Shown here piece by piece: positions 7,471 to 15,588 of a DNA stretch of 16,880 nt (position 1 is the stretch's first letter; each line of letters begins with the position of its first letter). Source of the DNA: Desulfonatronaceae bacterium UBA663 (GTDB taxonomy: Bacteria > Desulfobacterota > Desulfovibrionia > Desulfovibrionales > Desulfonatronaceae). A program made the position numbers and the translations under genes. Under the pieces are notes generated by a model, which saw only the letters and a program-made list of their open reading frames with translations, was not told where the DNA came from and searched no databases. The stretch covers positions 3,030 to 19,909 of the forward strand of contig DBNV01000092.1 of NCBI GenBank assembly GCA_002299865.1. The letters run 5' to 3'.

Positions 7471-9961
7471 GGCCGAAACGCCCCGGAGCTTCCGGAGCGA
7501 ACTGCCCCGTGTACCTGAACCAGCCGTTGTCCAAGACTTCCATCATTTCCATGCGCGCCGTGTTTCTTTGACTGAAACTGCCGTCGGCGTTCACCGGTCC
7601 GGCGTAGATTTCCATGCACACGTTGTCGGGACTGAGCCCGTCCAGGAACACGTCCGCCTGGATGGACAGCGGCTGGGCGACGTGAACGACGTCCGGCACG
7701 CTGGACCGGACATTGCTGATGCGCAAGGAGTTCCACTTAGTCATGATGTCCATGCGCCATGAAGCCAATTGCTTGGCTGGGGCGAAGTCGTTTTCCATCA
7801 GGCGGAGGGAATTCTTGTAGGCCGACTCGTAGGCTTTGGTGACGTAGTTCGTGACCATGCGATGGGAATTGAACTGCGGAGTGAAGAGTTGCAGGCCTTT
7901 TTTCATCCGTCGGATCCATTCCCGGGGCAGGTTGGTCTGGCCGCGTTCGTAGAAGGTGGGGATGACCTCTTTTTCCAGTAAATTATAGAGGATCTGGCTT
8001 TCCACGAAGTCCTGGTAGGCCGTGTCTTCATACTCCTCGCCCTGGCCGATGGACCAGCCCACGGCGTTGTCCAGACGATGCGCCTCCACCCACCAGCCGT
8101 CCAGGGTGCTGACATGGAGCACGCCATTGGCGATGGCCTTCATGCCGCTGGTGCCGCAGGCCTCCAGGGGTCGCCTCGGGGTGTTCAACCAGACGTCGCA
8201 GCCCTGGACCATGGCCCGGGCCACTTCCATGTTGTAGTCCTCAAGGAAGACAAGCCGGTTGCGCACCTCGGGCATCCGGCAGAACTGCACGAGCTGCTGC
8301 ATGAATTTTTTGCCTTCATTGTCATGAGGGTGAGATTTGCCGGCAAAAATGAACTGTACCGGACGCTGGGGGTCGGTGATCATGCGCAGGAAACGCTCCT
8401 TGTCCGCCAAAAGCAGGGTGGCCCGTTTGTAGGTGGCGAAGCGGCGGGCGAAACCGATGGTCAACACTCGGGGATCCAGAATCTCATCGGCTTCAAGCAG
8501 TTCCTTGCGTCGTGTGCCGCGATGGATCAACTGTTCGCGCAGCCGGAAGCGAGCATAGTCCACGACCCGCTCCCGCAGACGTTCATGGGTGCGCCAGAGT
8601 TCGCCGTCCGGAATGGCCTCGGCCTGTTGCCAGACCCGGGTGCAGTCCGGGTCTTCCTTCCAGTTGGTGCCGAGATAGCGTTCGAAAAGCATGGCTATAT
8701 CCCTGGCCACCCAGGAGGCGATGTGTACGCCGTTGGTCACTGTGCTGATGGGGATGTCCTCCACCGGATACTGGGGCCAAACTTTTTGCCACATCCTTCG
8801 GGACACGTGGCCGTGCAGTTCGCTGACGCCGTTGTTGAAACGCGACAGGCGCAGGGCCAGTACGGCCATGCAGAACCATTCCCCGTCATTGCGCGGGTCC
8901 TCGCGGCCCAAAGCCAGGAAAACCTTGAAAGCCAAGCCCAGACTGCGGGCATAGCCATCGAAATAGCGCTGCATCAGTTCGGCCGGAAAGCGGTCGATGC
9001 CCGCAGGTATCGGAGTATGGGTGGTAAAGACGCTGGTGGATGCGGTCAACTCCATGGCCGCTTCAAAGGACAGACCGAAATCGGCCATGAATGCGCGAAT
9101 CCGTTCCAGACCGGCAAAGGCGGAGTGTCCTTCATTCATGTGAATCACCCTGGGGGTCAGGCCCATGGTGTTCAAGGCCTTGATGCCCCCGATGCCCAAC
9201 AGGATTTCCTGCCAGATGCGCATTTCCAGATCCCCGCCGTAGAGCCGGGAAGTGATCTGTCTGAAGGATCGGGGGTTCTCCGGGATATTGGTGTCCAACA
9301 GAAAAAGATGAATGCGTCCGACACGGACCTCCCAAATCTGGGCGATGAGTTGTTGTCCGGCCAGATCCACGGCAATGGTCGCCGGTTTCTGGCCTTTGCC
9401 CTTGCGGACGAGGGTCATGGGCATTTGTTCGAATTCGTAGTCGGGGTAGCGCTCCTGCTGCCAGCCGTCGGCCGTGAGGTACTGGCGGAAGTACCCTTGT
9501 TGGTAGGCCAGGCCGACGCCCACCAAGGGAATGTTCAGGTCGCTGGCGGACTTGAGGTGATCCCCGGCCAGGATGCCCAGCCCGCCGGAATAGATCGGCA
9601 GGCACAGGCTGAGACCGTACTCCAGGCTGAAGTAAGCCACCATGGGCTGTTTTTCGTCGTAGGGGAACGGCAGCATGGAGCCTTTGCGCCCCATGTAGAT
9701 GCTTTGGTTATGCGCGACCGCACGCAGCCTTTCCAGAAAAAAGTCGTCCTTGGCTAGGCCCTCCAGTGTGCTTTGGGGCAAATTGTCCAGGAACCACAAT
9801 GGGTTTCCGTAGCTTTTGCTCCAGAGTTTGGGATCGATGAGGGAGAACAGATCGACTACTTCATGGTTCCAGTCAAACCAAAGATTGTAGGCTAGGTCCC
9901 AAAGCGCGTTCAGTTTTGCCGGCAGTTTGGGAATGACGCTGTATACCTGAAGGGGCTTCAT
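7394..9961 (-). CDS. glgP: Alpha-glucan (glycogen/maltodextrin) phosphorylase, DUF3417 type
   Basis: An 855-residue GT35 phosphorylase that releases glucose-1-phosphate from glycogen-like glucans, using pyridoxal phosphate. It belongs to the short bacterial/archaeal alpha-glucan phosphorylase subfamily: the N-terminus is the DUF3417 module (about 1-110, LPAKLNALWDLAYNLWFDWN). The body carries FSLEYGLSLCLPIYSGGLGILAGDHLK and GVHIASWVARD. The PLP site is EACGTSGMKAIANGVLHVS with the Schiff-base lysine at residue 608. The last ~110 residues form the extra C-terminal domain typical of the group. I start it at ATG 9961 because MKPLQVYSVIPKLP matches the family start and a GGAGG ribosome site lies 7 nt upstream. 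An in-frame extension to 10048 exists but is G/P-rich and less likely. The 3' end overlaps the MOSC gene. Confidence 0.95.
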   Translation of the reverse strand: MKPLQVYSVIPKLPAKLNALWDLAYNLWFDWNHEVVDLFSLIDPKLWSKSYGNPLWFLDNLPQSTLEGLAKDDFFLERLRAVAHNQSIYMGRKGSMLPFPYDEKQPMVAYFSLEYGLSLCLPIYSGGLGILAGDHLKSASDLNIPLVGVGLAYQQGYFRQYLTADGWQQERYPDYEFEQMPMTLVRKGKGQKPATIAVDLAGQQLIAQIWEVRVGRIHLFLLDTNIPENPRSFRQITSRLYGGDLEMRIWQEILLGIGGIKALNTMGLTPRVIHMNEGHSAFAGLERIRAFMADFGLSFEAAMELTASTSVFTTHTPIPAGIDRFPAELMQRYFDGYARSLGLAFKVFLALGREDPRNDGEWFCMAVLALRLSRFNNGVSELHGHVSRRMWQKVWPQYPVEDIPISTVTNGVHIASWVARDIAMLFERYLGTNWKEDPDCTRVWQQAEAIPDGELWRTHERLRERVVDYARFRLREQLIHRGTRRKELLEADEILDPRVLTIGFARRFATYKRATLLLADKERFLRMITDPQRPVQFIFAGKSHPHDNEGKKFMQQLVQFCRMPEVRNRLVFLEDYNMEVARAMVQGCDVWLNTPRRPLEACGTSGMKAIANGVLHVSTLDGWWVEAHRLDNAVGWSIGQGEEYEDTAYQDFVESQILYNLLEKEVIPTFYERGQTNLPREWIRRMKKGLQLFTPQFNSHRMVTNYVTKAYESAYKNSLRLMENDFAPAKQLASWRMDIMTKWNSLRISNVRSSVPDVVHVAQPLSIQADVFLDGLSPDNVCMEIYAGPVNADGSFSQRNTARMEMMEVLDNGWFRYTGQFAPEAPGRFGLTVRMLPNHPLLLDPHSLGLIHWAQ

Positions 9962-9993
9962 AGGAGGACCTCCGGGGCCTCCGGGATCTCCGA

Positions 9994-10007
9994 AAGCCTT
10001 TGGGCTT
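9994..10007 (-). promoter_or_regulatory. Short hairpin in the glgP leader
   Basis: Five-base-pair arms AAGCC/GGCTT enclose a 4-nt loop, about 35-45 nt upstream of the glgP ATG. Closer to the start, GGAGG-T-CCTCC (9962-9975 region) places the ribosome site inside a small inverted repeat. These could modulate translation, but both are short and may be chance. Confidence 0.25.
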
Positions 10008-10141
10008 AGTGGTTTTAGTTTGGAAACATGCGCTAAAGCCGAATACATGAATCACGTGGGACTTGTGCCAGGGAATTATCGAAAAATCAATGGACTGAAG
10101 CGGATCGCAGCATCTTGGGAAAAACAAAGAACTTGCGGGAA

Positions 10142-10184
10142 GCCTCGTCAATGTTTAAAGATGCAATTTTTTCGTTGACGAGGC
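10142..10184. repeat. Interrupted 10-bp inverted repeat between glgP and dut
   Basis: GCCTCGTCAA (10142-10151) and TTGACGAGGC (10175-10184) are exact reverse complements separated by a 23-nt AT-rich spacer. The site lies in the 281-bp divergent region, 58 bp before the dut ATG. The arms contain TTGAC in both directions, so each could also be a -35-like element. No convincing -10 box at the right distance is seen. An operator for a dimeric regulator or a stem-loop are both possible. Confidence 0.5.
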
Positions 10185-10242
10185 AATCTGACCGGCCGGC
10201 TCAACGCCCGGAACCCATTTTCATCCAAAGGCTTAAACGCCC

Positions 10243-10701
10243 ATGAATCCCGTGGACGTACACGTCAAATTCCTGCACCCTCTGTGGTCCGAGGACGATT
10301 TGCGCGGGGCCACGGATGGCTCCTGCGGGCTGGATCTGAAGGCCTGTCTGGTTGAGGAAAAGGTGTGCCTTGCTCCCGGCGAGCGAGTAGCCGTTCCCAG
10401 CGGCTTGGCCATTGACATCCGCCGGCCGGGTGTTGCCGGATTTGTTTTTTCCCGCAGCGGTCTTGGCACGCAACAAGGGGTGGTGGTCAGCCAAGGTGTC
10501 GGCGTGATCGATCCGGACTACCGGGGTGAGATCATTGTTTCCTTGCTCAACACCTCCTCTGAGTCGCGGGAGATCATCCGCGGACAGCGCATCGCCCAAC
10601 TCATCTTCATGCCGTTTTTTCCGGCAGCGTTCAGCGTGAGGGATGAACTTGCGGCGACCTCGCGCGGGGCCGGCGGTTTCGGACATACCGGGGCGATGTG
10701 A
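10243..10701 (+). CDS. dut: Deoxyuridine 5'-triphosphate nucleotidohydrolase (dUTPase)
   Basis: A 152-residue trimeric-type dUTPase that hydrolyses dUTP to dUMP and pyrophosphate, keeping uracil out of DNA and feeding dTMP synthesis. All five motifs are in order: motif 1 ATDGSCGLDLKA (23-34, metal-binding Asp31); motif 2 SRSGLGTQQG (70-79); motif 3 GVGVIDPDYRGEI (85-97, catalytic Asp90, base-stacking Tyr93); motif 4 RGQRIAQLIF (113-122); motif 5 SRGAGGFGHTG (140-150). Motif 1 reads GSCGLDL instead of the common GSAGYDL, a mild variation. The ribosome site before ATG 10243 is weak. The stop overlaps the argD GTG as GTGA, suggesting translational coupling. Confidence 0.95.
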   Translation: MNPVDVHVKFLHPLWSEDDLRGATDGSCGLDLKACLVEEKVCLAPGERVAVPSGLAIDIRRPGVAGFVFSRSGLGTQQGVVVSQGVGVIDPDYRGEIIVSLLNTSSESREIIRGQRIAQLIFMPFFPAAFSVRDELAATSRGAGGFGHTGAM

Positions 10702-11936
10702 AGGAAGTGGTTTTCGAAAACGCCATGACAACACTTGCACAGCTTCAGGAACGCGAACAACGCGTGCTTTGTCGGACTTACGGACGTTATCCCCTTTCCG
10801 TGGCCAGGGCGTTCGGGTGCCGCCTCGTCGATCACCAGGGTCGCGAATACGTGGACCTGCTTTCGGGCATCGCCGTCTGCAATCTGGGGCACAGCCATGC
10901 CGAATTGCTGGACGTCATCCGGGAACAGGCCGCACGCCTGATTCACGTCAGCAATCTCTTCTATCAGGAGGAGCAGCTTGTGCTGGCGGAAAAGCTAACA
11001 GCCACCTGCGCCTGCGACCGCGTCTTCTTTTGCAATTCCGGGGCTGAGGCTAATGAGGCGGCCATTAAGCTGGCTCGGCGGTACATGCAAATCATCCGGG
11101 GGAAAAACGCCTCCGAGGTGATTTCCTTGTCCGGGTCCTTTCACGGTCGGACCTTGGCCACGCTTGCGGCCACGGGTCAGGACAAGGTCAAGGAGGGTTT
11201 TGCTCCGCTGCCGGAGGGTTTCACGACCGTTGCCTTCGGCGATTTCGGGAGCCTGGAGCAGGCGGTCAACGAGCGCACCGCCGCGGTGCTTGTGGAGATC
11301 ATCCAGGGCGAAGGCGGAGTGCGGCCGCTGGACAACGCCTACCTGCGCATGCTTCAGAATTTTTGCGCGACCAGGGGCGTTTTGTTGATGGTAGACGAGG
11401 TCCAGACCGGCATGGGGCGCTGCGGCACGTTCTGGGCGCACCAGCATGCAGGCCTGCGCCCGGACGTTTTCACGACTTCCAAGGCCCTGGCCAACGGTTT
11501 GCCCATGGGCGCCATGCTCTGCACCGAAGAAGCGGCCCGGGGATTCGTTCCCGGCAGCCATGCCACGACCTTCGGCGGAGGCGCTCTGACGGCGTCGGTG
11601 GCCGCGAAGGTGGTGGATATTCTTCAGCGCGACGAATTGCCGCAGCGGGCGGAGCGTGTAGGGAGGATGGCCCTTGACCTGTTCACCGGGCTGCGGGCGA
11701 TTTTCCCGGATCAGATCGTCGCAGTGCGCGGCCGGGGGCTGATGCTGGGCATTGAACTGGCCTTTCCGGGGCAGGAGGTTTGGCGGGCTCTCCTGGATGC
11801 AGGGTATGTGGTCAATCTGACCCAGGATCGGATTTTGCGGCTTTTGCCGCCGCTGGTCATTGCCGAGGAAGATCTGCGCGGCTTCACGCAGACGTTGGGC
11901 GAGATCTTGGAACGGCAGGAAGTCAAGCAGTCTTAA
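10698..11936 (+). CDS. argD: Acetylornithine aminotransferase
   Basis: A 412-residue class-III PLP aminotransferase of the arginine pathway (N-acetylglutamate semialdehyde to N-acetylornithine; such enzymes often also serve lysine synthesis). Seen: CRTYGRYPLSVARAFG, YVDLLSGIAVCNLGHSH, phosphate-binding SGAEANEAAIKLARRY (114-129), FHGRT (148-152), PLP-contacting DEVQTGMGR (233-241), the Schiff-base lysine 262 in TTSKALANGLPMGA, and HATTFGGG (288-295). The start is uncertain. GTG 10698 makes a GTGA overlap with dut; ATG 10725 (MTTLAQLQEREQ) removes nine residues but has AAGGAAG about 17 nt upstream, too far to be ideal. ArgD is clearly favoured over GABA/ornithine transaminases by length and signature, but substrate specificity is inferred. 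Confidence 0.92.
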   Translation: MKEVVFENAMTTLAQLQEREQRVLCRTYGRYPLSVARAFGCRLVDHQGREYVDLLSGIAVCNLGHSHAELLDVIREQAARLIHVSNLFYQEEQLVLAEKLTATCACDRVFFCNSGAEANEAAIKLARRYMQIIRGKNASEVISLSGSFHGRTLATLAATGQDKVKEGFAPLPEGFTTVAFGDFGSLEQAVNERTAAVLVEIIQGEGGVRPLDNAYLRMLQNFCATRGVLLMVDEVQTGMGRCGTFWAHQHAGLRPDVFTTSKALANGLPMGAMLCTEEAARGFVPGSHATTFGGGALTASVAAKVVDILQRDELPQRAERVGRMALDLFTGLRAIFPDQIVAVRGRGLMLGIELAFPGQEVWRALLDAGYVVNLTQDRILRLLPPLVIAEEDLRGFTQTLGEILERQEVKQS

Positions 11937-12098
11937 CCGGGCATTTCTTTTAGGATTATTCAAGAAGCTGTCTTGATGCGGCACAATTTTGACTGAATTA
12001 GCCGTAAATTGCGGTCCGGGGACGTTTTCCGCGCATCCCTCTCCTTTGGCTCACCCTCTTTTGCAGTCCCATCGCGCCGTATTGAAGGAAATGTCGTC

Positions 12099-12950
12099 AT
12101 AAAGCTTTTGCGTCTGGAATGTCTGGTTCCCGAACAAGGCGAGGATCTTTTCACCGCTTTCATGTCGGATATCGTATCCTGGGGCTGGGAGACGGAGCCC
12201 GCGGAAGCGGACCGGGTCCGGTTCATTGTCTACCTGGATACGGACCGGGCGGCACAGGCATTGTTGGACGCTGTCGCCAAGGCTTGGCCCCAGGTCGAGT
12301 GCGCGTTAACTCCCTTTGAGGATCGGGACTGGGGCGAATCCTGGAAGGAGTTTTTCGTCCCGATTCGCATTCGGAACACTTTTATGGTTTTGCCTCCGTG
12401 GCGGACCGATCCGGAGGATGTGGACGGCTTGATTCCCCTTTTCATTGTGCCGAAGATGGCTTTCGGCACGGGGCATCACGCCACCACGTTCCTATGTTTG
12501 GAGGCCGTGGCTCGATTATGGGAAGAATCGGCCATCACAGCGCAAACACGTTTTTTGGACCTGGGCACGGGGTCGGGCATTCTCGGCTTGGCCTGCGCCA
12601 AGCTGGGACTCTCCGGGTTGGGGCTGGACATTGATCCTGTCGCCGTGGACAACGCCCGGGAAAATGCGCGGCTGAACAGGGTCGAGGAGCTGTTGGAAAT
12701 TCGCCGGGGAGGGTTGGAGGCGCTGGAGAATGAAATCCGCTTCGACCTGATCCTGGCCAATATCCTCGCCGGACCTCTGGTGCGCATGGCTGCGGAGCTT
12801 GTCGCTCGTCTTAAGCCCGGCGGATGTCTGGTGCTGTCCGGGGTTCTCGTGGACCAGGCGCCCCGCGTGGAACAGGCCTATGCGGACCAGGGCCTGCCGC
12901 TGCCTCGGCTCATGACAAGGGGCGAATGGGCGGCTTTGCTTTGGGGATAG
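12099..12950 (+). CDS. prmA: Ribosomal protein L11 methyltransferase PrmA, unusual start
   Basis: A SAM-dependent methyltransferase that trimethylates ribosomal protein L11. Numbered from the proposed start, it has the N-terminal substrate-recognition domain (about 1-95) with DWGESWKEFFVPIRI (77-91). The PrmA hallmark PKMAFGTGHHATT spans 118-130. SAM motif I is FLDLGTGSGILGLACAK (152-168), motif II LGLDIDPVAVDNARENA, and the NILAGPL loop is at 221-227. Homologues begin near KLLRLECLVPEQ. In frame there is no ATG or GTG there. ATA at 12099 has AAGGA ending 9 nt upstream and would give 283 residues; TTG 12108 has no ribosome site; the far TTG 12009 would add about 30 unconserved residues. The product call is secure, the start is not. 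It is the last gene of the dut-argD-prmA group and convergent to the AOR gene. Confidence 0.9.
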   Translation: MKLLRLECLVPEQGEDLFTAFMSDIVSWGWETEPAEADRVRFIVYLDTDRAAQALLDAVAKAWPQVECALTPFEDRDWGESWKEFFVPIRIRNTFMVLPPWRTDPEDVDGLIPLFIVPKMAFGTGHHATTFLCLEAVARLWEESAITAQTRFLDLGTGSGILGLACAKLGLSGLGLDIDPVAVDNARENARLNRVEELLEIRRGGLEALENEIRFDLILANILAGPLVRMAAELVARLKPGGCLVLSGVLVDQAPRVEQAYADQGLPLPRLMTRGEWAALLWG

Positions 12951-12985
12951 TCCCGCGGACAGCTTAAGCTTCTTCGCGTCGGGAC
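12950..12985. terminator. Possible bidirectional stem-loop between prmA and the AOR gene
   Basis: GTCCCG (12950-12955) pairs with CGGGAC (12980-12985). The loop contains a second dyad, AGCTTAAGCT (12961-12970). It falls in the 47-bp gap between convergent stops, where a shared terminator is expected. There is no T-run on either side, so a role as an intrinsic terminator is doubtful. Confidence 0.3.
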
Positions 12986-12997
12986 GTATCGTCGCGA

Positions 12998-14764
12998 TTA
13001 TTCTGTTTCGTTTTTCCTCGCGGCGCCCAACTCGTAAATGGCCTTGATGTACGCGGCGCGTACGGCGTCAAGATAGGCGGGATCCATTTTCCCAGCCCAT
13101 GTTTCCACTTCCAGGAAGCGTTTCGGCACTTTGGTCTTCTCCGGCACGTACCCCGTGGCCAGACGCATGCGCCAGCGCAGGCGCTGCATTTCCTCGGCCG
13201 CCGCGTCCATGTTCTTGGCCAGATCGGGCAGATCAACGCAGGCCAGGCATTCCGCCAACAGCTCCTTTGTGTACACCCCTCGCGCGAAAAGACAGGAAAC
13301 CAGGGAGGTGAGCAGCACGCGCTCACGTTCGTCCTTGACCAGATAGGCCACAACCTTGTCCGGGTTTTTGTCGTGTTTCTTCTGGTCGTATCCGTAGGCC
13401 CCGGTGTCCAGATGGGAATGACGGAAGGACAGAGACTGGGAGGCAAAGAACGTTTCCCCCGTGGCATACCCGGCCATTTCCTGGCCCAGCACGCAGGCGA
13501 AGTCTTCGCCTCCGTATTTGCGGGCCGCGTGCAGGGTGCCGCGGGCCAGATCGCGATAGAACTCATTTTTAGCGTGACCCAGGCACCAAATCGCTTCCTT
13601 GTAAGCCTGCACGTTGCCGAAGGCCAGGTCGTACTCCACCTGCTCCTTGCTCAGCATTCCTTTCTGATAGGCCTCCGTAGCCCAGGCCAGGGCCACGCCC
13701 GTGCTCATGGCGTCCAGACCTTGTTTCTCGACCTCGTCCATCAAGGCCAGGGCGTTTGAAGCGTCCATGATTCCGACCATGGCACCCAGGGCGAAGATCA
13801 GTTCATAGTCATAGGCCACTTGGCGAATCTGGAAGCGATGCTCGTCCTGGAAACGTTCCCGGAGCATGCCCACGTGGATGCAGCCCACCGGGCATCCGGC
13901 GCAGGCCGCGTTACGGATGAGCAGGTCGTTGCCGAACCGCTCGCCGGAGATGCCTTGGGCTTCTGGGTCCGTGGTCTGCAAGAGATTACGGATGGGCAGG
14001 GATTTTAGGGCGTTGAGCGGGGCAACATTCACGGGCGTGCCCAGGTCGTGGTACTTGCTCATCATTTCCGTGGCGGTCATGTCTTTGTAGACCTTCCGGA
14101 AAAGCTTGGCATACTTCTTGGTGGAGGAGCCCGGCAGGTCCATGTTTCCGTCACCGGAAACTACTAGGGCCTTGACGTTTTTCACGCCCATGACCGAGCC
14201 GGAGCCCAGCCGTCCGAAGTGGCGAAACGTGTCCACGTTGATGCAGGCGTAGGCCGAGAGGGTTTCCCCGGCCGGACCGATGCGCAGGATGCTGCGATGG
14301 CCGGAAGCGCCGGGGAAGACGCGGCGGATGACCCGGCCCGTGGTCAGGGCGTTGGCGCCCCACAGGTAGTTGGCGTCCTTGGTCTCGATGATCCGGGAGC
14401 CCACATGCACGGCCACAGGGCCAGGGGCGCGGCCGCGCAGGACAATGGCGTCGTAGCCGGTAAAGCGCATGGCCAGGGGCAGACGTCCGCCGGCGTGGGA
14501 CTCGGCGTACTGATCGTGATAGGGTGACTTAAAGCCGGCCACCACCTTGGACATTAACGGAAAATAACCGGTCAAACAGCCGAGGGCGAAAATCAGGGGC
14601 TGGTCCGGATGGGACCAAGGTTCGTCGGGCAGACCGTATTTTTCAAACAAAGCCGCGGCCAGACCGCTCCCGCCGATATGCGTATTCTTGTCGCCGAAGG
14701 CGACGATTTCGCCTTTGGCTCTGTCCAGATGGATGATGCAGACGCGGAAGGAAGGATCAGGCAT
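12998..14764 (-). CDS. Aldehyde ferredoxin oxidoreductase family protein (tungsten-type)
   Basis: A 588-residue AOR-family enzyme (tungsto- or molybdo-bispyranopterin plus one 4Fe-4S), likely oxidising aldehydes or reducing acids with a ferredoxin partner. The AOR_N domain (about 5-205) includes GRLPLAMRFTGYDAIVLRGR and the pterin-binding GRLGSGSVMGVKNVKALVV. The iron-sulfur ligands are C288, C291, C295 (CAGCPVGC) and very probably C491 in LVSCLFARGVY. The usual DxxGxC before the last cysteine is absent here (TSLVSC). His449/His451 (SFRHSHLD) may line the active site. I chose ATG 14764: it overlaps the ferredoxin stop by 8 bp, has a G-rich ribosome site, and upstream in-frame Met codons lie inside the ferredoxin gene. 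The divergence in the cofactor motif suggests a subgroup nearer YdhV- or BamB-like proteins than classic AOR. The substrate is unknown. Confidence 0.88.
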   Translation of the reverse strand: MPDPSFRVCIIHLDRAKGEIVAFGDKNTHIGGSGLAAALFEKYGLPDEPWSHPDQPLIFALGCLTGYFPLMSKVVAGFKSPYHDQYAESHAGGRLPLAMRFTGYDAIVLRGRAPGPVAVHVGSRIIETKDANYLWGANALTTGRVIRRVFPGASGHRSILRIGPAGETLSAYACINVDTFRHFGRLGSGSVMGVKNVKALVVSGDGNMDLPGSSTKKYAKLFRKVYKDMTATEMMSKYHDLGTPVNVAPLNALKSLPIRNLLQTTDPEAQGISGERFGNDLLIRNAACAGCPVGCIHVGMLRERFQDEHRFQIRQVAYDYELIFALGAMVGIMDASNALALMDEVEKQGLDAMSTGVALAWATEAYQKGMLSKEQVEYDLAFGNVQAYKEAIWCLGHAKNEFYRDLARGTLHAARKYGGEDFACVLGQEMAGYATGETFFASQSLSFRHSHLDTGAYGYDQKKHDKNPDKVVAYLVKDERERVLLTSLVSCLFARGVYTKELLAECLACVDLPDLAKNMDAAAEEMQRLRWRMRLATGYVPEKTKVPKRFLEVETWAGKMDPAYLDAVRAAYIKAIYELGAARKNETE

Positions 14765-15191
14765 CGCCGGCGCCCCCTTGGTGGACATGTTTGGGTTTTT
14801 CGCGCAATTCAAGACAGTCATGGGGACAGAATTCCACGCATTGTCCGCAGTGGATGCAGACATGGGGACGGTTGGTTTCGTCAAGATAAATGGCGTCTAC
14901 AGGACAGGCCGCGGCGCATTGGCCGCAACGGATGCACAGTTTTGTCTTGACGATCACGCCGCCGCCCTTGCGCTGGGAATAGGCTCCCGTGGGACAGGTC
15001 GCAGCGCAGGGGGCCGGATCACAGGCTAGGCAAAGTTGGGCCTCAAATCCGGTGGTGATCCCGCCGCTGGATCTGATGCGGATCCCGGCTGCGAGCCAAG
15101 AGAATTTCTTATGCACCTGCCTGGCGCAGGCCAGTGAACATGAATAACAGCCGATGCAGCGGTCCATGCGTGTCGCGCGCAGTATTTTCAC
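14757..15191 (-). CDS. Four-cluster 4Fe-4S ferredoxin, partner of the AOR protein
   Basis: A 144-residue electron-transfer protein with sixteen cysteines in four groups: CIGCYSCSLAC (12-22), CLACDPAPCAATC (54-66), CIRCGQCAAAC (86-96) and CIHCGQCVEFC (112-122). Each is sufficient for one 4Fe-4S cluster, as in HycB/YdhY/BamC-type subunits. There is no signal peptide or twin-arginine motif, so it is cytoplasmic. The GTG start at 15191 has GAGG 7 nt upstream. The 3' end overlaps the AOR start (ATGCCTGA), so the two are almost certainly co-translated and form an electron-relay complex. In family terms it resembles the ferredoxin that accompanies AOR-like catalytic subunits. The final electron acceptor is not encoded nearby. 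Confidence 0.92.
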   Translation of the reverse strand: MKILRATRMDRCIGCYSCSLACARQVHKKFSWLAAGIRIRSSGGITTGFEAQLCLACDPAPCAATCPTGAYSQRKGGGVIVKTKLCIRCGQCAAACPVDAIYLDETNRPHVCIHCGQCVEFCPHDCLELREKPKHVHQGGAGDA

Positions 15192-15360
15192 TGTTTTCCT
15201 CGGTGAAGGTTTGTCGATTCGTCATTGCGGCATCCAACCGCAGGCGTCCCAAATAATCGCATAAATGGGGGCGGCTGTCGAATGTTTTGGGACACTCGTT
15301 GAAGGATGATCGAGACCGTGAACCATAGGCGCGTTACGTATTGCAAAAAAGCCTAGACCG

Positions 15361-15588
15361 CTACAGACTCGGCACCCCTGGCCGCCCTGCTGATGGATAT
15401 GGGTGTGGATCATGGTCGTGGCCAGATTGCTGTGTCCGAGCAGTTGCTGAATGGTGCGGATGTCGGTGCCGCGTTGAAGCAAGTGGGTGGCGAAGGATCG
15501 CTTAGTGTGAATGGAGTAGTGGTGCAGGCGGAGTACCTGTCGGACTTGATCGAGGAGTTTTGGCTGGACTTTTTGTCGAGTCAGGCAT
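15361..15588 (-). pseudogene. intI: Integron integrase relic (intI), internally deleted and frameshifted
   Basis: An in-frame piece reads KLLDQVRQVLRLHHYSIHT, the N-terminal core-binding segment of integron integrases. It is joined directly to SFATHLLQRGTDIRT and LLGHSNLATTMIHTHI plus GGQG, their C-terminal catalytic end. About 220 central residues, including the first catalytic Arg, are missing; the junction is near 15500. The catalytic Tyr is His (MIHTHI instead of MIYTHI), and the HxxR box has lost a residue. The original ATG is probably 15588 (MPDSTKSPAK), from which one extra A in the 4-A run (15558-15561) shifts the frame. A second one-base loss in the G run near the end leads to VPSL and a stop at 15361. 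It is dead as a recombinase. Orientation, divergent from the cassettes, is as in functional integrons. Confidence 0.8.

Noticed and set aside
8078..9757. 559-codon open frame on the plus strand
   Set aside because: It lies wholly antisense to glgP, whose motifs are unmistakable. The translation is low-complexity G/H/Q-rich and has no domain signature.
9962..10048. 29-residue N-terminal extension of glgP
   Set aside because: The segment is Pro/Gly-rich and not part of the family start; ATG 9961 has a better ribosome site.
10995..11984. 329-codon minus-strand frame
   Set aside because: It is antisense to argD with no recognisable domains; a shadow frame.
15222..15482. 86-residue minus-strand protein with recombinase-like start
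   Set aside because: It is the C-terminal part of the intI relic read from a TTG, followed by unrelated sequence after a frameshift. It lacks the catalytic Tyr and is not an independent gene.
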